Of a stretch of DNA of 64,000 bases, positions 22,345 through 34,010 are shown piece after piece. The stretch spans positions 5,022,001 to 5,086,000 of the forward strand of contig NC_044585.1 in assembly GCF_901933205.1 (NCBI RefSeq). The letters run 5' to 3'. The position numbers and the translations under genes are program-made. Source of the DNA: Camarhynchus parvulus. Its lineage: Eukaryota > Chordata > Aves > Passeriformes > Thraupidae. The first letter of the stretch is position 1, and the number at the start of each line of letters is the position of its first letter. The notes under the pieces are model-generated. The model made no database searches and had not been told where the DNA came from. It saw only the letters and a list, made by a program, of their open reading frames with translations.

Positions 22345-25300
22345 CTCCTCTACTCCACTTCTCCCAGCAAGTTTGTCACACTGAGTGAAACTCCATCCCA
22401 CAATTAGATATGGATGACGCCCACAGACCACTAGCATATCTTACAAACCCTATGTATTGGGAGATTCTTTCTTGTACAACATCTACTCATCATCCAAAGA
22501 ACACGAACATGCCTTTTAAAAGAGTTGCAAGGTTGTCAGTGTACATTACTCTCGAGTTCAAGGAAGATTTGAGTACCTCAGCTGCATGGCACAGTTAGTT
22601 AGCTCAACCTCAGATTACTACCCCTGAGCCATAAGTTTGAGCAGTTACATCATTTAATAACATTCCAGCTACTGAATCTGAAATTTGCTTGCATGACAAA
22701 CACAAACTCTGGGCATTGCTGAGCTGCTCCACTGAATCCTTTCCAGTCACCCACTGGAGAATTTTCCGTCACACACAAAGAGGAAGGGCCCAAATGGAGT
22801 CCCCTTGAGTCAAGATTACAGGGGAGGTGTTAGTGACTTGAAGGTGCATTAACAAAACACCAGCAGCTCCTTCTGGATCCAACCCTTTGGATAACAGCAC
22901 TGTGTGGAATCCTCCTGTGTGAGGGGAGCTTGTGCTGGGGACAACACACAAAGTGTGAGCCAATACTACAGTGAAGACAAACCTTTAGGGCTTCATGGGC
23001 CCAGTATTGTTCCTATCCCTTCTCTGTGATGCACAAGAGCTGTTCCAAGAATCCCAACAGTCTGCTGGAGAGTCCTCCCAAAAGGGTAACTTTGGGTAGT
23101 ACTGAATCCTGGCACTCACTTCCATATCACAGAAACCTCTTCCATCCTAGAAAGAAGCTTTTCTGCATTTTCAGGGATTAGTAAATGCCTGGAAAGGAGG
23201 ATGGTACAGAAGCCCTTTACCACCTGCTGGAGCTGCTCTGAGAGCTGCTCCAGGTCACAGCAGGAGCACTCTCACCCAGGACACAGCATGAGCTGTCTAC
23301 TGCTCCTGGCCCTATGCAGCTATGAGCTCATTTAAATTAATGCTCTGCACCTGGGGAAAGCAGGTGCTACAGGCAGCAGGAGAGTGCTGTTTGTTTCCTT
23401 CATCTTTGCCAACTGCAATCCTCCCTCAAGCCTTGGTTCTCCAACAGCCTTTTTAGCTAAATGCAAAAAATTGGGGGAAAAACAAATATAGAGTAAGGAT
23501 AAAGTGTGTCTCTTTGAAGTCTGTAAGCTAATACTTGTGAGGTTAACATTTGAGTTCATTCCAGTCAAGCCACGGAAGAACTCCACTTGCCATTTCTGTC
23601 ATTTATCTAGGATTGCATATTTTAACATGTAAGTAGTTATAGCCATAATTATTATCAGTAATCAAAAGAAAGTCACCCACTTTAATCCTGAAAGAAAATA
23701 ATAGAAAGTAGCTGTTCTACCCAAAGCTAGTCCTCTTTTTTCCCAGTAGCATGGATCCTCCACAAGAAATAACAATACTTACAGTGCCCTGGTAGGAAGG
23801 ATTGCCAAAAAGCCAGAGAGCAGCCTCTAGCCTCAGCTCTAACATGTTTTGTGACAATGATGCACTTTTTTCCTTTCCTTCGGCTTCTCAGTATTTATTT
23901 TCACCTTGGGTGGGCTGGAAAATAGAGTTTTAAGATGCTCCAGCATGTAAATAAAATATTTATCCATGCTAAGTATTATTTTATTTACTCTTGCAGTAGT
24001 ACAAGCAGCTGTGGCCAGATTAAGGCCGCACAGCAATTTGCAGTTACAGTGGAGATCTCCTCATGTGAGAACACCACACTGGGTAATCAAACCTTTACAC
24101 AGCCCAGGACTACAACCAAGACTGAAAGCTTGTTTCACATTTACACTGAAGTTCCTTTATACTGTTCTGGCAGAAAAATAAATGAGATTTCAAGTGTATG
24201 TAATACTTCAAGTCTCTCTGGTACTACTTGTAGCATGGATTTAGAAGTTAGGCACATTGGACTCTGAATATTTGAGTAGTTCACAATAAGCCTGCTGAGA
24301 AGATGCAAAAATGTAAGAGTTTTAAACTAAATGGGACTTGAGCTTACCCTCTAAGGCTCCTTTAGGTACCAAGTGGCTCTACCCACAAGAGGAAGACCCT
24401 AAACACTGATACAAAATCTCAGACAGGAGCTGTTCTTTTAATAAAACAGTCTTAGGCAAGTTCTTCTACATGATAAACATTTTCTGCCCAGGCTTAGCAT
24501 TTCTGACCTCCACAGCCAGGCCTTCCAAACTCCCAGCCTGACACTTAGATGTGTTTCCCAAGCTCAAACTTTGAGTGCAGAAGCCTCAAATTTTCTGATC
24601 ATAATTTTCAAATCACTTCTGAGCCTTCTTTGAACCCTGAGTAAAAGGAAAGATAGTTCTCTACAGACAACTGTCAAACACCTGAGAGGGGACTTCATGA
24701 AAACCTCTGCACAGACTCGCTGAGGTTGACAGACACAGCCACAGGAGCAGCTCTGCAGGGGAAAGCACACATGAGCCTCAAGGAGCTGCATTGTTTCATC
24801 TTCATTTATATTCTCATTTATTTAGAAGTAGGCCTCTGAATTCTAAGGTCACTTTCTAAGTCAGTGGAGCCTTGTGCAGTCAGTACCATGGCAGCTGGAG
24901 AGGCAGCTCAGGGGTGGTTCAGGATTCACACACAGTTCCGGATATGAGGATCAAATGCACCACACAATGAAATACATTTGTTAAGGAAATTGGCACTGCT
25001 AAAAAAGAAACACTCTGCGGAGAGCCAAGGAACATCTAAGGCTCCTTAACCCAATTAGCTAAACACTCTTCTGCCACTGAAAAAAAAGAAAACAAAAACC
25101 ACCTCATGAAATTGAGCTGAGTTTGGGGTAGAAAGTGAATATCTTGATAAACTGTTGGTATCTTTGCCTGCCAGAGCTATTAGCCAAGAGTCTGCTGAGT
25201 CTAGACAAAGGTTTGATTTTGAATTGAAAGGGGAATCATTTGCAGAGAGTAAAGCAATTTAGGTTTTGAAAAACAACCATGAATTTTTAACTATTAACCC

Positions 25301-26435
25301 AAAAGAGAGACAAGGAGCCTCTGCAGGCATATAAGGCTTTTAAATATTATCCGCTGCCACAGAAGGTCATTGAGAGTGGAGTGATTTTAAGATCAGAGAG
25401 CTTCATTAGGCCAAACCATTTAATGTACCCGAGGGCTGGGAGGAAAAGATGAAATTGGTGGAGCTAGAGATGCTGAGGGAGAATTCTGTATTTGTCTCAT
25501 TTACTGAAATCACTGGTTCTGCTCCATATGATACCAGCAACAAGCAGCTGCTGACAGCCAGGAACTGCAGAGAGGACAAGCACAAGGTACCAGATTGTCC
25601 CTGTCCATTGCATGACTGCACAGAAGACATGGACCTAAAGCTTGTTTCTTTATTTGAGTCTCAGAGTGGACTCTAGGCATGGATTTATTTCCCTCTTCAT
25701 GAACACAGACAGCACTCAGGCTGCAGCTGGGTGGACAGGCTGGTGGGCAGCTACACATTCCTCCTGCAAAGCAGAATATTCCAGTAGAAATTGGGAGTCT
25801 TCTCAAATAATTTCTTTAAATCATACTATGAACACTAAAGAAAACCACTTTCTACCGCACAGAGCTTTGCAAACAAAGCAAATGGAAGGAAAAGGCCTGT
25901 CTGAGGTGATGCTTATGAGACCCAGAGAAGCACCAAGCCTGTCTCAGCATCAGCACACTATGGAGAAAGCCTGATTGCAGTTAGATCCCCCCCATGATCA
26001 ATCGGCAGATTGTCAAATCATTGCTGCAAAAAAGAGTTCTCTGGCTGGTATCAAACTGCCAGCTGGGACTGGCAGTGAGGCTGCTGTGCCAGGCTGTGAG
26101 TCTGAGGAAGTCCCTGCCCCAACCCCATGTGCTGTTTGCTGCGGCCATGGCAGCTTGTAAAATTAGCACATGAGCACTTGTTTTCCTTCAGGCCCCATGG
26201 CAAAATGTTCCAGGAGGCTGGAGATGAGAGCAGGGCACAGAACAATGGGAAACCAATGAAATAATAAAGGAACAGTTTCTTCACCTTCTGTGGCTCGGTG
26301 TCACGCAGAGGAGCCTGGAGGCATCTGGTTTGATCTTGGTTTTCTAAAGCACGGATGTGGTTTGACCAACTCCTTTGGTGACTTAATAACATCCAGTTGC
26401 TCTGTGTCACATTGGTCACCATTTCTCAGAACACT
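22345..26435. other. Non-coding stretch, no gene recognised
   Basis: Unique sequence. It includes a local direct repeat GAGCTGCTC, three bases, GAGCTGCTC near 23228, the second E-box pair at 23348, and a short motif-dense patch at about 25320-25440 (TTTTAAATATTATCCGC, CATTTAATG). No exon or RNA gene was recognised. Confidence 0.6.
23348..23366. promoter_or_regulatory. Inverted E-box pair CACCTG...CAGGTG, copy 2
   Basis: CACCTGGGGAAAGCAGGTG differs from the element at 9791-9809 at one central base. The flanks share only weak similarity (a CTG before, and T, C and A positions after), so a common repeat origin is not obvious. ZEB or SNAI binding is possible. Confidence 0.3.
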
Positions 26436-26485
26436 GGGAAATGGGGAAACTGAGGCACTGGGAGGGGACTCGGGTGATGTCACCC
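26436..26485 (-). mobile_element. Possible MIR-type SINE fragment
   Basis: 'gaaatggggaaactgaggca' then 'ctgggaggggactcgggtga' follows the minus-strand MIR order (gatgaggaaactgaggc...agagaggttaagtgact). It is short and diverged, so chance cannot be excluded. Confidence 0.4.
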
Positions 26486-28423
26486 CGGTGCGTGGTGGCA
26501 CCCCCCGGCCGTGCCCTGTCCAACAGCGCATTCTGGTGGAGAGAGAACGTCTGTGCATGGACGAGGGTGTGGGCACCAAAACCCCACCAAAATATTTCCT
26601 TAGGGCCGGGCTCTGGGCACGGGGCTCCACTTCTGTCCTCTAGGAATTGTTCTTCACTTGGCAACTTCACTTTACATACTCAACCCAGGCTGTTTGAGAC
26701 AGCAAGGAGTCATTCTGGCCTTTGAGGATCTCTGGTAATCAAGCATCAGGAAGTCTTTACTTTAGTAGCCATCAGCACATGGCACCCTGAAAGTCACAAC
26801 AGTGCAATGGGATAAATATATTCTTCGGAAGGCACAGGGCATTCAGTCTCTGCTTTTGTGTTCTCATGACAATAATTGTGATGACGCAGCTGGAGTGGGA
26901 AATGGCCCAGCATAAATCCATCCTGGCAACAATACTGTGCAACAAAAACTGTAGAAGGAGGCAGGCATGTTTAGAATAAGTTGGAGATAGGAATCTGGTT
27001 ATTTTTCCAAGGCCCCAGTCAAACACTACACTGAGGAGATCCTGATTGTGTCACCTGGGCCCCATACCACACATACCCTTTGCAAAAGAACAATGTAGAC
27101 AGGAGTCTCTTGGCCCATCTGAAAATGCTTGAGGTAATTCTGCAAACAGGAAATGACACGAGGCAGCATGTCTGCCACAGCCCCTTCAGCTAGGAGGCAC
27201 AATCCCATCTCCTCTGCCACGGGGAGCACAGGCAGCAGTGCCAGAGTCAACTGAGACACCAAGATTTGCATCCATGGAAGAGAAAAACAAAAGAAACTGC
27301 CATGAACAAGGCCAGGACTAAAAAGTACAGCTTGAAATGGTTTAATACTGAGGAGGATGTATCCTATCTAAAGGGAGCTCTCTGGGCTGCTGTATAAGCA
27401 GCTCATGCTCACATCTAAGAAAACTGAGACAGTGGGTAGAGGCAAAACAGCTGGTCAGAGGAGAGCTGATCAGGAATTTATTGATGAGATCTTCTATTGG
27501 AAAATTCCGTTATTCAAACCAGAAACTTTCCCCTTTCCAAGAATGAAGTATCATCAGGAAAAAAAATGAAATGAAAGCAGCATTCTCAGGTTCATGAGTG
27601 AACTTCCACTCGGGAAAAAAACCCCAAACTCAGAATAGCTGTACGCTGCTGCCCAGGAGAGGTTCTTGAGCTCCAGAAGAGCTGCTGTTTTGCAGCGTCT
27701 TCTCTCCCTTAGGAAAGTCCTGGGCTGTCACCTGTTTTACGGGACAGTTATGCCAGGTTGCTCCCAAGGAGGCTTGTGCTTGTCTGCTCCAGTCTCATCC
27801 AGTACCTGGCAGCAAAGACTTTCATTTCACACCTTCCAGGTGGATACTTTGGCCACCAGACTGGGCTGTTCCACACCTCAGAAATTCCTTCCCTTTGGCC
27901 AAGTTCCCTTTGGTGTTTGGAAACAGCTTAAGTTACTCCCTTTTACATTAAGTATTTCCTGCCAAAAATAAAAACACAAATACAAAGCCTCATGCAAATA
28001 TAACCATGTCTTATACAATTTCCCATCCCATACAGGATCAAAGAGGTGAAAATCTCCACATAAAGACCACCGTAGCCACCACAGAAAGACTTTATCCGTT
28101 CGATGTGACAAATACAGGCACTGAAGCTTGTGAGATCATCTCACACAGCCTGACAGGACAGATCACACATCTCTGCAGGGCTTCCTTCGCAAGCGCTAAT
28201 TCCTACAGTTTTCATTCCAGCTTATCACTGAGCCACTGGATGTGGTGCAACAGGGATGGTGTTTCAACACAGACACAGATACATAGAGATACTTCTGCTG
28301 GTGCAATTAATTTTTAATAAGCCCTTTTTCATATTGCTGTCACTGCAGCCACACTGAAAATATGATCTCTGTTAAACTGTGAAGTCAAATTAAGAAAAGC
28401 TGAATATTTGCCTACCATGAAGC

Positions 28424-28440
28424 GGGGTGGGGGGGGGGGG
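28424..28440 (+). repeat. G-run
   Basis: GGGGT-G followed by a run to give 12 consecutive G (28429-28440). Long G-runs are prone to length change and sequencing error, so the exact length should not be trusted. Confidence 0.9.
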
Positions 28441-28640
28441 ATCCTTTCCTGCCTAACTCCTCCAAAAGGCAGTAACTTAGTTCGTTTCTCTGACAACAGG
28501 TTGAACTCACAAAGGAGAAGGTTTCTCTGTTCTTAACTTTGGGACTTGTCTCTTGCCCTTGGACTAATTCTTCTGGATTTGCATTTTGTGCTGAGTGTTG
28601 TCACCTCCTGTTCCTTGGCTGAGTGCATTGTGATACAGAA

Positions 28641-28671
28641 GAGGTGCTAATCCTCTAGTAATTAGCACCTC
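28641..28671. repeat. Perfect hairpin, 11-bp arms
   Basis: GAGGTGCTAAT (28641-28651) and ATTAGCACCTC (28661-28671) are exact reverse complements with a 9-base loop. The right arm carries TAATTAG across the loop edge, so the element could equally be a paired homeodomain site. The stem is too short for a typical miRNA precursor. Confidence 0.9.
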
Positions 28672-30239
28672 ATTGGGAGGTCAAGAAGGGGTCATGGAAG
28701 TGGGCTTGTTTATTTTTCAGGAGAATTCTGGTTTGCTCCTTGTTTTCATTAGGGATGTTGAGGTGTTCCAGCTCTCAGCAGGCTGATGCTGTTCAGAACA
28801 CAAGCGCACTACTCGGAGCAGCTCATCTTCAGGGCACAAGGGATCTCGGAAGTGTAAAACAACCATGATTCCCATTTTGACATTCCTAAACCTCCTCAGT
28901 CACCTCATGACAGGACCCCTGATGTACCTGACTTTCAGTCTCAGTTCTGTCTGGGGCTGGTCTCTCTCCAACTTTCTGCATGCAGATAAATGTTTGCACA
29001 AACTTTGTGTGGTGTAGTTGGCAGAAGTGCATTCACCTGGTCAACAGGATCATAGGATTCATTATTCCAGCTTGAGACATCCACGATTCATTCACACAGT
29101 GAGCCAGATTTAGGACTCCAAATTGGCTTAAATGCTTTTTCCTAACAGAGGAATTGGACAAATTTAAGAATCAAAGAAAACTCTGTTCACCTCTAAATCA
29201 GGCACAAAGGTCCTCTCATGGGACAGTGGTCTTCCTTTAAAAGCTGCTCTCTGGGTGAGATCTCCTCCCTCAGCTGCTGACCTGGTCTAACCTTGGACGA
29301 GGAAGCCAAGCCCTTGCCGATTCTACCAACCAACTCTTAAACAGAACCAGTTCTCCTCACAGGTCTTCAAATGGCCTTTTTACCTTCTCTAAAACACTCA
29401 TCTCTAACTTAGTGAGGTCGCTAACTTGCCTTCAATTGCAGTCACCAGAAATATATTCCCTGGCAACACAATAGGTCCATCAGCACAGCAGACCATCCCA
29501 ACCCCAACCAGAAGCACATCCAAATGCTTCCATCTCCATTGGGGATCTCACTCCTACAACATGCAGGGAGAGAAAGCCCTGCATCCTCCATGGCAAAACA
29601 CCAGGATCTCCTGCCCTGCACCTTTCAGACATATAACAATACCCACAAAAACTCAAAAGGTAACTCTGTGTAATGCTGCAAAAGGACATTTTCCAGAGGA
29701 TCCAGGGTATCCAAACATCTCTGGACTTACCTAGAGAATGCTTAGGAATGTCAGCAGGAGCTAACAATAAATGGAGATCCCTGTTTTCATGCAAAGGCCA
29801 GCACAATTGCATTGTCTATGGGGTCATATCACTGTTAGAATCCTCAGCCTCCAGAAATTTCTCATTTCTCTAGAAATTGCAAGCTCCTTCATCTAAGAGC
29901 TGTCACAACTGCTCTCACTCCCACTCTCCCTTCCATTCCCAGACTAATCCAAAGAGACTGCAGAGGAAGAAATGCTCGGACTTAAATCAGCACCAGCAAT
30001 GCCGAGGGAGCTGTTACTGTTGGAATTCCCCATTCTTGAGTGGTCTCTATTAAGATCAATGGACCCCAGTGCTGGGCCCAGCACAAATTATGAGCCAGCA
30101 GCCAGGTTAACTCTTACCACAGTGTCTGTAATGACACAGCATCCATGATCACTGGTTCCCATCAGGAAAAAATAAAGCCTGATTAGTATTTCCCACATCT
30201 CCATAGCAAGGTTCCTTGCTATCTATTTGTGAAAATGAT

Positions 30240-30440
30240 TTTTAAATATATAACATATAAAACACAGACTTAAATTTTTTACAGATTTGGCCAGTTTTCA
30301 GTATTTCAGTCTATGTGGAATGATCCAAATATGTTTTCAATATATTTCAACACATACAGTTGTCATATTCAGACCAGTATATTTTACTTATTAGCAAAAC
30401 TGGCCAAGTATGTTCTATTTTTCAATATAGTTGCTCTATC
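30240..30440. repeat. AT-rich block framed by a 12-bp inverted repeat
   Basis: TTGGCCAGTTTT at 30287-30298 and AAAACTGGCCAA at 30396-30407 are exact reverse complements 97 bases apart within AT-rich sequence. A weaker version of the same pair is at 14952-15024. This could be a remnant of a small inverted-repeat element, but no family or target duplication was recognised. Confidence 0.5.
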
Positions 30441-31940
30441 GCCTCATATATTTTAGAGACATGATTGTACAGCACATTTTAGGAAAGATATTACAAATGA
30501 AGAAAGATCATTTTTCTCTTACAGAAAGGATGTGGTTTGCTAAACCATTTGGAAGACAGAACTGGATTGCTTTGTCACTGGGAACGGACTCTGTACACAT
30601 TGCCTGGGGGTAGAACCAGGGCAGAGGTTTCTGTGGTGTCCACACCAACCTGGGCATGTGCTGCCCAAAAGGTTTGGATGCAAGACTAAGGAGAAGAATA
30701 ACCTGGTATATCTCCCCAAAGCAGACTTTAGGTTCAAGAAACAGGAAAAAGTCTGCTATAGAGGGCATAACCCAATACTCTAAAGTTAAGCTGGCATCAC
30801 AGTGTGACTGATCCCACATGGACACCTGATCCCAGCATTGCTCACTGACTTCACACTGCCCACAGACCCCACGGTCATCATATAGGGAAAAAAACATTCA
30901 CTTGCTCACTAGAGGAGACCTAAAAGGAAAGTTGGAAGAAGGCCTCCAGACCTCCCAAAAACAGCTTTGAATCCTAAACTGAGTCCAAAGAAAGCTTCAA
31001 AGTCTGTGAAACTATTAAGTCTTTTCACTAAATTCCAAGGACTCAGCTACAATTTTTCTGTAACACTTGTACAGGAGATGGATAATTAGATTTGTGCACA
31101 TCTGTAGATGTGAAATGAGCATAACCAACCTGCCTTGCATGGGATTAATGATGCTGCAGCAGAGGGTCTCCAGATGGCCCTGAGCTGAATTGTGGACACC
31201 AGCAATCTTGAAATCATAAAAAAGAAGGGCAACAGACAGAGTTAAAACAGGTGGTCTCCAGGAAAAGAAAAAAGAAAAACAAACTAAGAAACATAAAAAT
31301 TCCCCAAAGAAAACAAAACAACCAAAGAATTTTGTGTGTTGCTGATTCTTGTGTCACCCTGAGGAACTTGACAAGAGTTACATTCTGAGAGACCGAATCC
31401 TTTCTTTCTCTTCACCCAGCAGCATTTCACAGCACACATCAGAGAAGCTCAAGATTTATTCCTTGCATGGAAAAGTTGCCATCCCAAGAGCTTTGCTCGG
31501 CTTTTGCCCTTCTCTCTCTTGTTACTTATCTTGCAGTAGATTGGTGACATATTTGAAGGCTCTTGGTACCACATGCTTGTGTTTTCTCTTGTCTCCTACA
31601 TGTTTGCAGATGTTTCAGTCACTTACCTGGATCCCTAAGCTGTCCTCCCGATGACTTTTAATGCTCATTTTGAAAGAGGTCCTTATGGTCAGAGCACAGT
31701 AAGAACAAGGAGAGGTTGAACTTTGCCACCGCAGCAACAGAAGCATCAAACTGGAAGACATCCCCAGGTATTTAGATTTGAAATGAAGCCACCAAAAAAG
31801 CCCAGACTTGTTTAACTTGTAAATTTTATACCATACTAAGATAAAAAAAACCAACATTAAAATGAGGCAAAAACCATTTTGCTCAATACAACATATCTTT
31901 GCTTGATTTATTTTCTTTTACCATGAACTGAAGATGCATG

Positions 31941-31962
31941 CATTGGTTTTCCTTAACCAATG
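31941..31962. repeat. Inverted pair of CCAAT words
   Basis: CATTGGTT (31941-31948) and AACCAATG (31955-31962) are exact reverse complements with a 6-base spacer. Each holds an ATTGG/CCAAT word as bound by NF-Y. There is no TATA box or CpG cluster nearby, so a promoter role is unsupported. Confidence 0.6.
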
Positions 31963-32721
31963 TTTTGCCTCGCGTGATTAAGAGGCTTATGCAGCTCTTT
32001 AAGTCATTTGCCAGTCACTCCTATAAGGCTATTGAAGGCTACAGTAAAAACAAGGGGTTTTTTTTCTAGCCTTGTAAATTCCTCCTTCAGCTGTTTCAGT
32101 TTTAATCCCAGAAAGTATAGATGAGGTCCTGATGCCTACACCTACATCCAGCCTAACTGATGACAAACCTCCATCTCCCTGCAATGAGCCCTTGCAGCCT
32201 AAATCTCAGGGAAGGGAGAGGGGGTTGTTCCCAGCAACATCTTGGCAGCCTCCTGTGTTTGCTGGTGCGTCTCCCATCTTCTGGGATACCACCAGCACAT
32301 TCAGCTGATCACAGCTGCTGGGATTATCCTGCAGCTGCCAACCTGAGTGCCTGTGCTCACTCACCTGAAATCAGGTGGCAGATGCAGAAGCTGCAGAGCT
32401 GGCAGCCTGTTCCTCCATCACTGGCAGCCCAGCATTCACAGTGTGCCAGGCTCCCACACTCTCTGCTGCATTTTCTGAGCCTTGTTTGCTTCTCAAATAT
32501 TCTCACCACAGGGCTCATTGAAATGATGTTTCATGTACTGCTATCTGGGTTATGGCCCTCCTTGTAAACTCCAACTAGTTCTTTAGAATGAAAAGTATTT
32601 GCAGAAATGCTGTTTTAAGCAAAGCACTGAATTCTCATTTCAGTAATGAATGAGCCTTTGACCTTATTTTGACATAAGCTCACATCCACAAAGTAAATTT
32701 TAAAAGCTGCCTAAGCATAAG

Positions 32722-32739
32722 AAAAAAAAAAAAAAAAAA
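32722..32739 (+). repeat. A18 homopolymer
   Basis: Eighteen consecutive A between AAG and GCTTCTC. No retrocopy or SINE body was recognised upstream, so it is read as a microsatellite. Confidence 0.9.
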
Positions 32740-33849
32740 GCTTCTCAGGTACTATGTAAGCTTCTTTGTTATAACAAGTGAAAATAAATGAAGAGTTACA
32801 ACTCAGAGACGTGTCCTGAAGGCATGCTGCTCTATTCTGGAGTACCTCTTTCATTAAGGCACAACTTAGTAAGGTACTAGGGCAGTCACTAATTCTGTGA
32901 CTTGAAAGATAATTTTAAAAATGAGAGCTCATTTCCTGAGAACACTTAGCTGGATAAATCCTGGGAAAAACTAGTTAAGGAGAAGTTATGTTGGCTACAT
33001 ACAGATAAGTGCTGCTTGACCTTCCACTGTTGATGAATTTCACCAAGGATCTAAAAACCCAAAAGTCCACAAAATCATCCATGAGCCTACTCAAGAAGGC
33101 AAACAGAGAGATAAAGGCATGAACAGAGTATAGGGTATAGGGGAAGAGAGATGTCTTATTTCCATCCTATCTTTTAGCAGCAGTCACCTTCAGGATCTGA
33201 ATCAACTGAGTAAAACAGACAGAAAATAAACATAAGCCACAAAACCTCAACCCTCACAGAGACCATTTAGAAGGAGAAACTCACAGGGCTTCTCCATTCC
33301 ACCTCACCCTACTCATCAAATATTGATAAGGAACAGCAGTGGCAGTTGTTAGCAGGAGCTGGTAACGGAAGCATGAAAAGTAAAAATCAATGGGATTTCT
33401 TATTTTGATGAAGAAAGGCAAAACTGTGTGTGCTGTGACAGGGTGTGCTGCACGTGGCCATCTGCATTTGTGTGGGATAGTACAGGAATAGACACACTGG
33501 GACAGGATTTGATGCACACAGACATGGGGAAATTTCTGTGAAGTCACATTTCTACAACCAGTGTTGAAACTGAGGAATGTAAGTGCCACACTTTGAACCT
33601 TTGTGTCTGTGCCTTCAGAAGGGCAAATTTCTGCATGGTCAGGAGGGACTGTCCATGAATCAGCTAGGTTGAGTGGCCTTGAATGTAGGGTTGTGTTTGT
33701 TGTGTTGTTTCTTGCTCTGAGTACAGAGATGCATTTTCACTTTATGGGTTTGCAGAGACACTCAGGAAGCTTCAGTTGTTCCATCCTTGCAAGTGTAGCT
33801 AATGAGCTCCTCAGTCATTAATAAGCACCCATATTTAGCACTCTAGCTA

Positions 33850-34010
33850 GCTACCCAGCTTTCAAGGAGAGTGTTTTTGTGCACAAACACTTCAGCAGCA
33901 GTAATTAATCGCTATTTACCATGTAAAAATGATCTGATTGCAATGCAGTGCAAGCGAGCCCTCGCAGCAGTGACATCACCAGATGTACCACATACTCTGA
34001 GCAGCTTGGT
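33850..34010. promoter_or_regulatory. Candidate conserved non-coding element
   Basis: A dense run of exact motif words: palindrome TTTGTGCACAAA at 33876-33887, TAATTAAT at 33902-33909, FOX-type TATTTAC at 33913-33919 (minus GTAAATA) and C/EBP-type palindrome ATTGCAAT at 33937-33944. CpG-bearing GC sequence then follows to 33970. All lie within 70 bases of unique sequence. The regulatory role is inferred. Confidence 0.4.

Larger units (their letters stand above)
26486..33849. other. Non-coding stretch, no gene recognised
   Basis: More than 7 kb of unique sequence with small structures listed separately: a G-run at 28424-28440, a hairpin at 28641-28671, an AT-rich block at 30240-30440, an inverted CCAAT pair at 31941-31962 and an A18 at 32722-32739. 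An octamer ATGCAAAT lies at 27992-27999. No exon, RNA gene or intact transposon recognised. Confidence 0.6.

Noticed and set aside
27415..27475. Possible third MIR fragment (aagaaaactgagacagtggg)
   Set aside because: Only one short word resembles MIR and the following order does not hold well enough.
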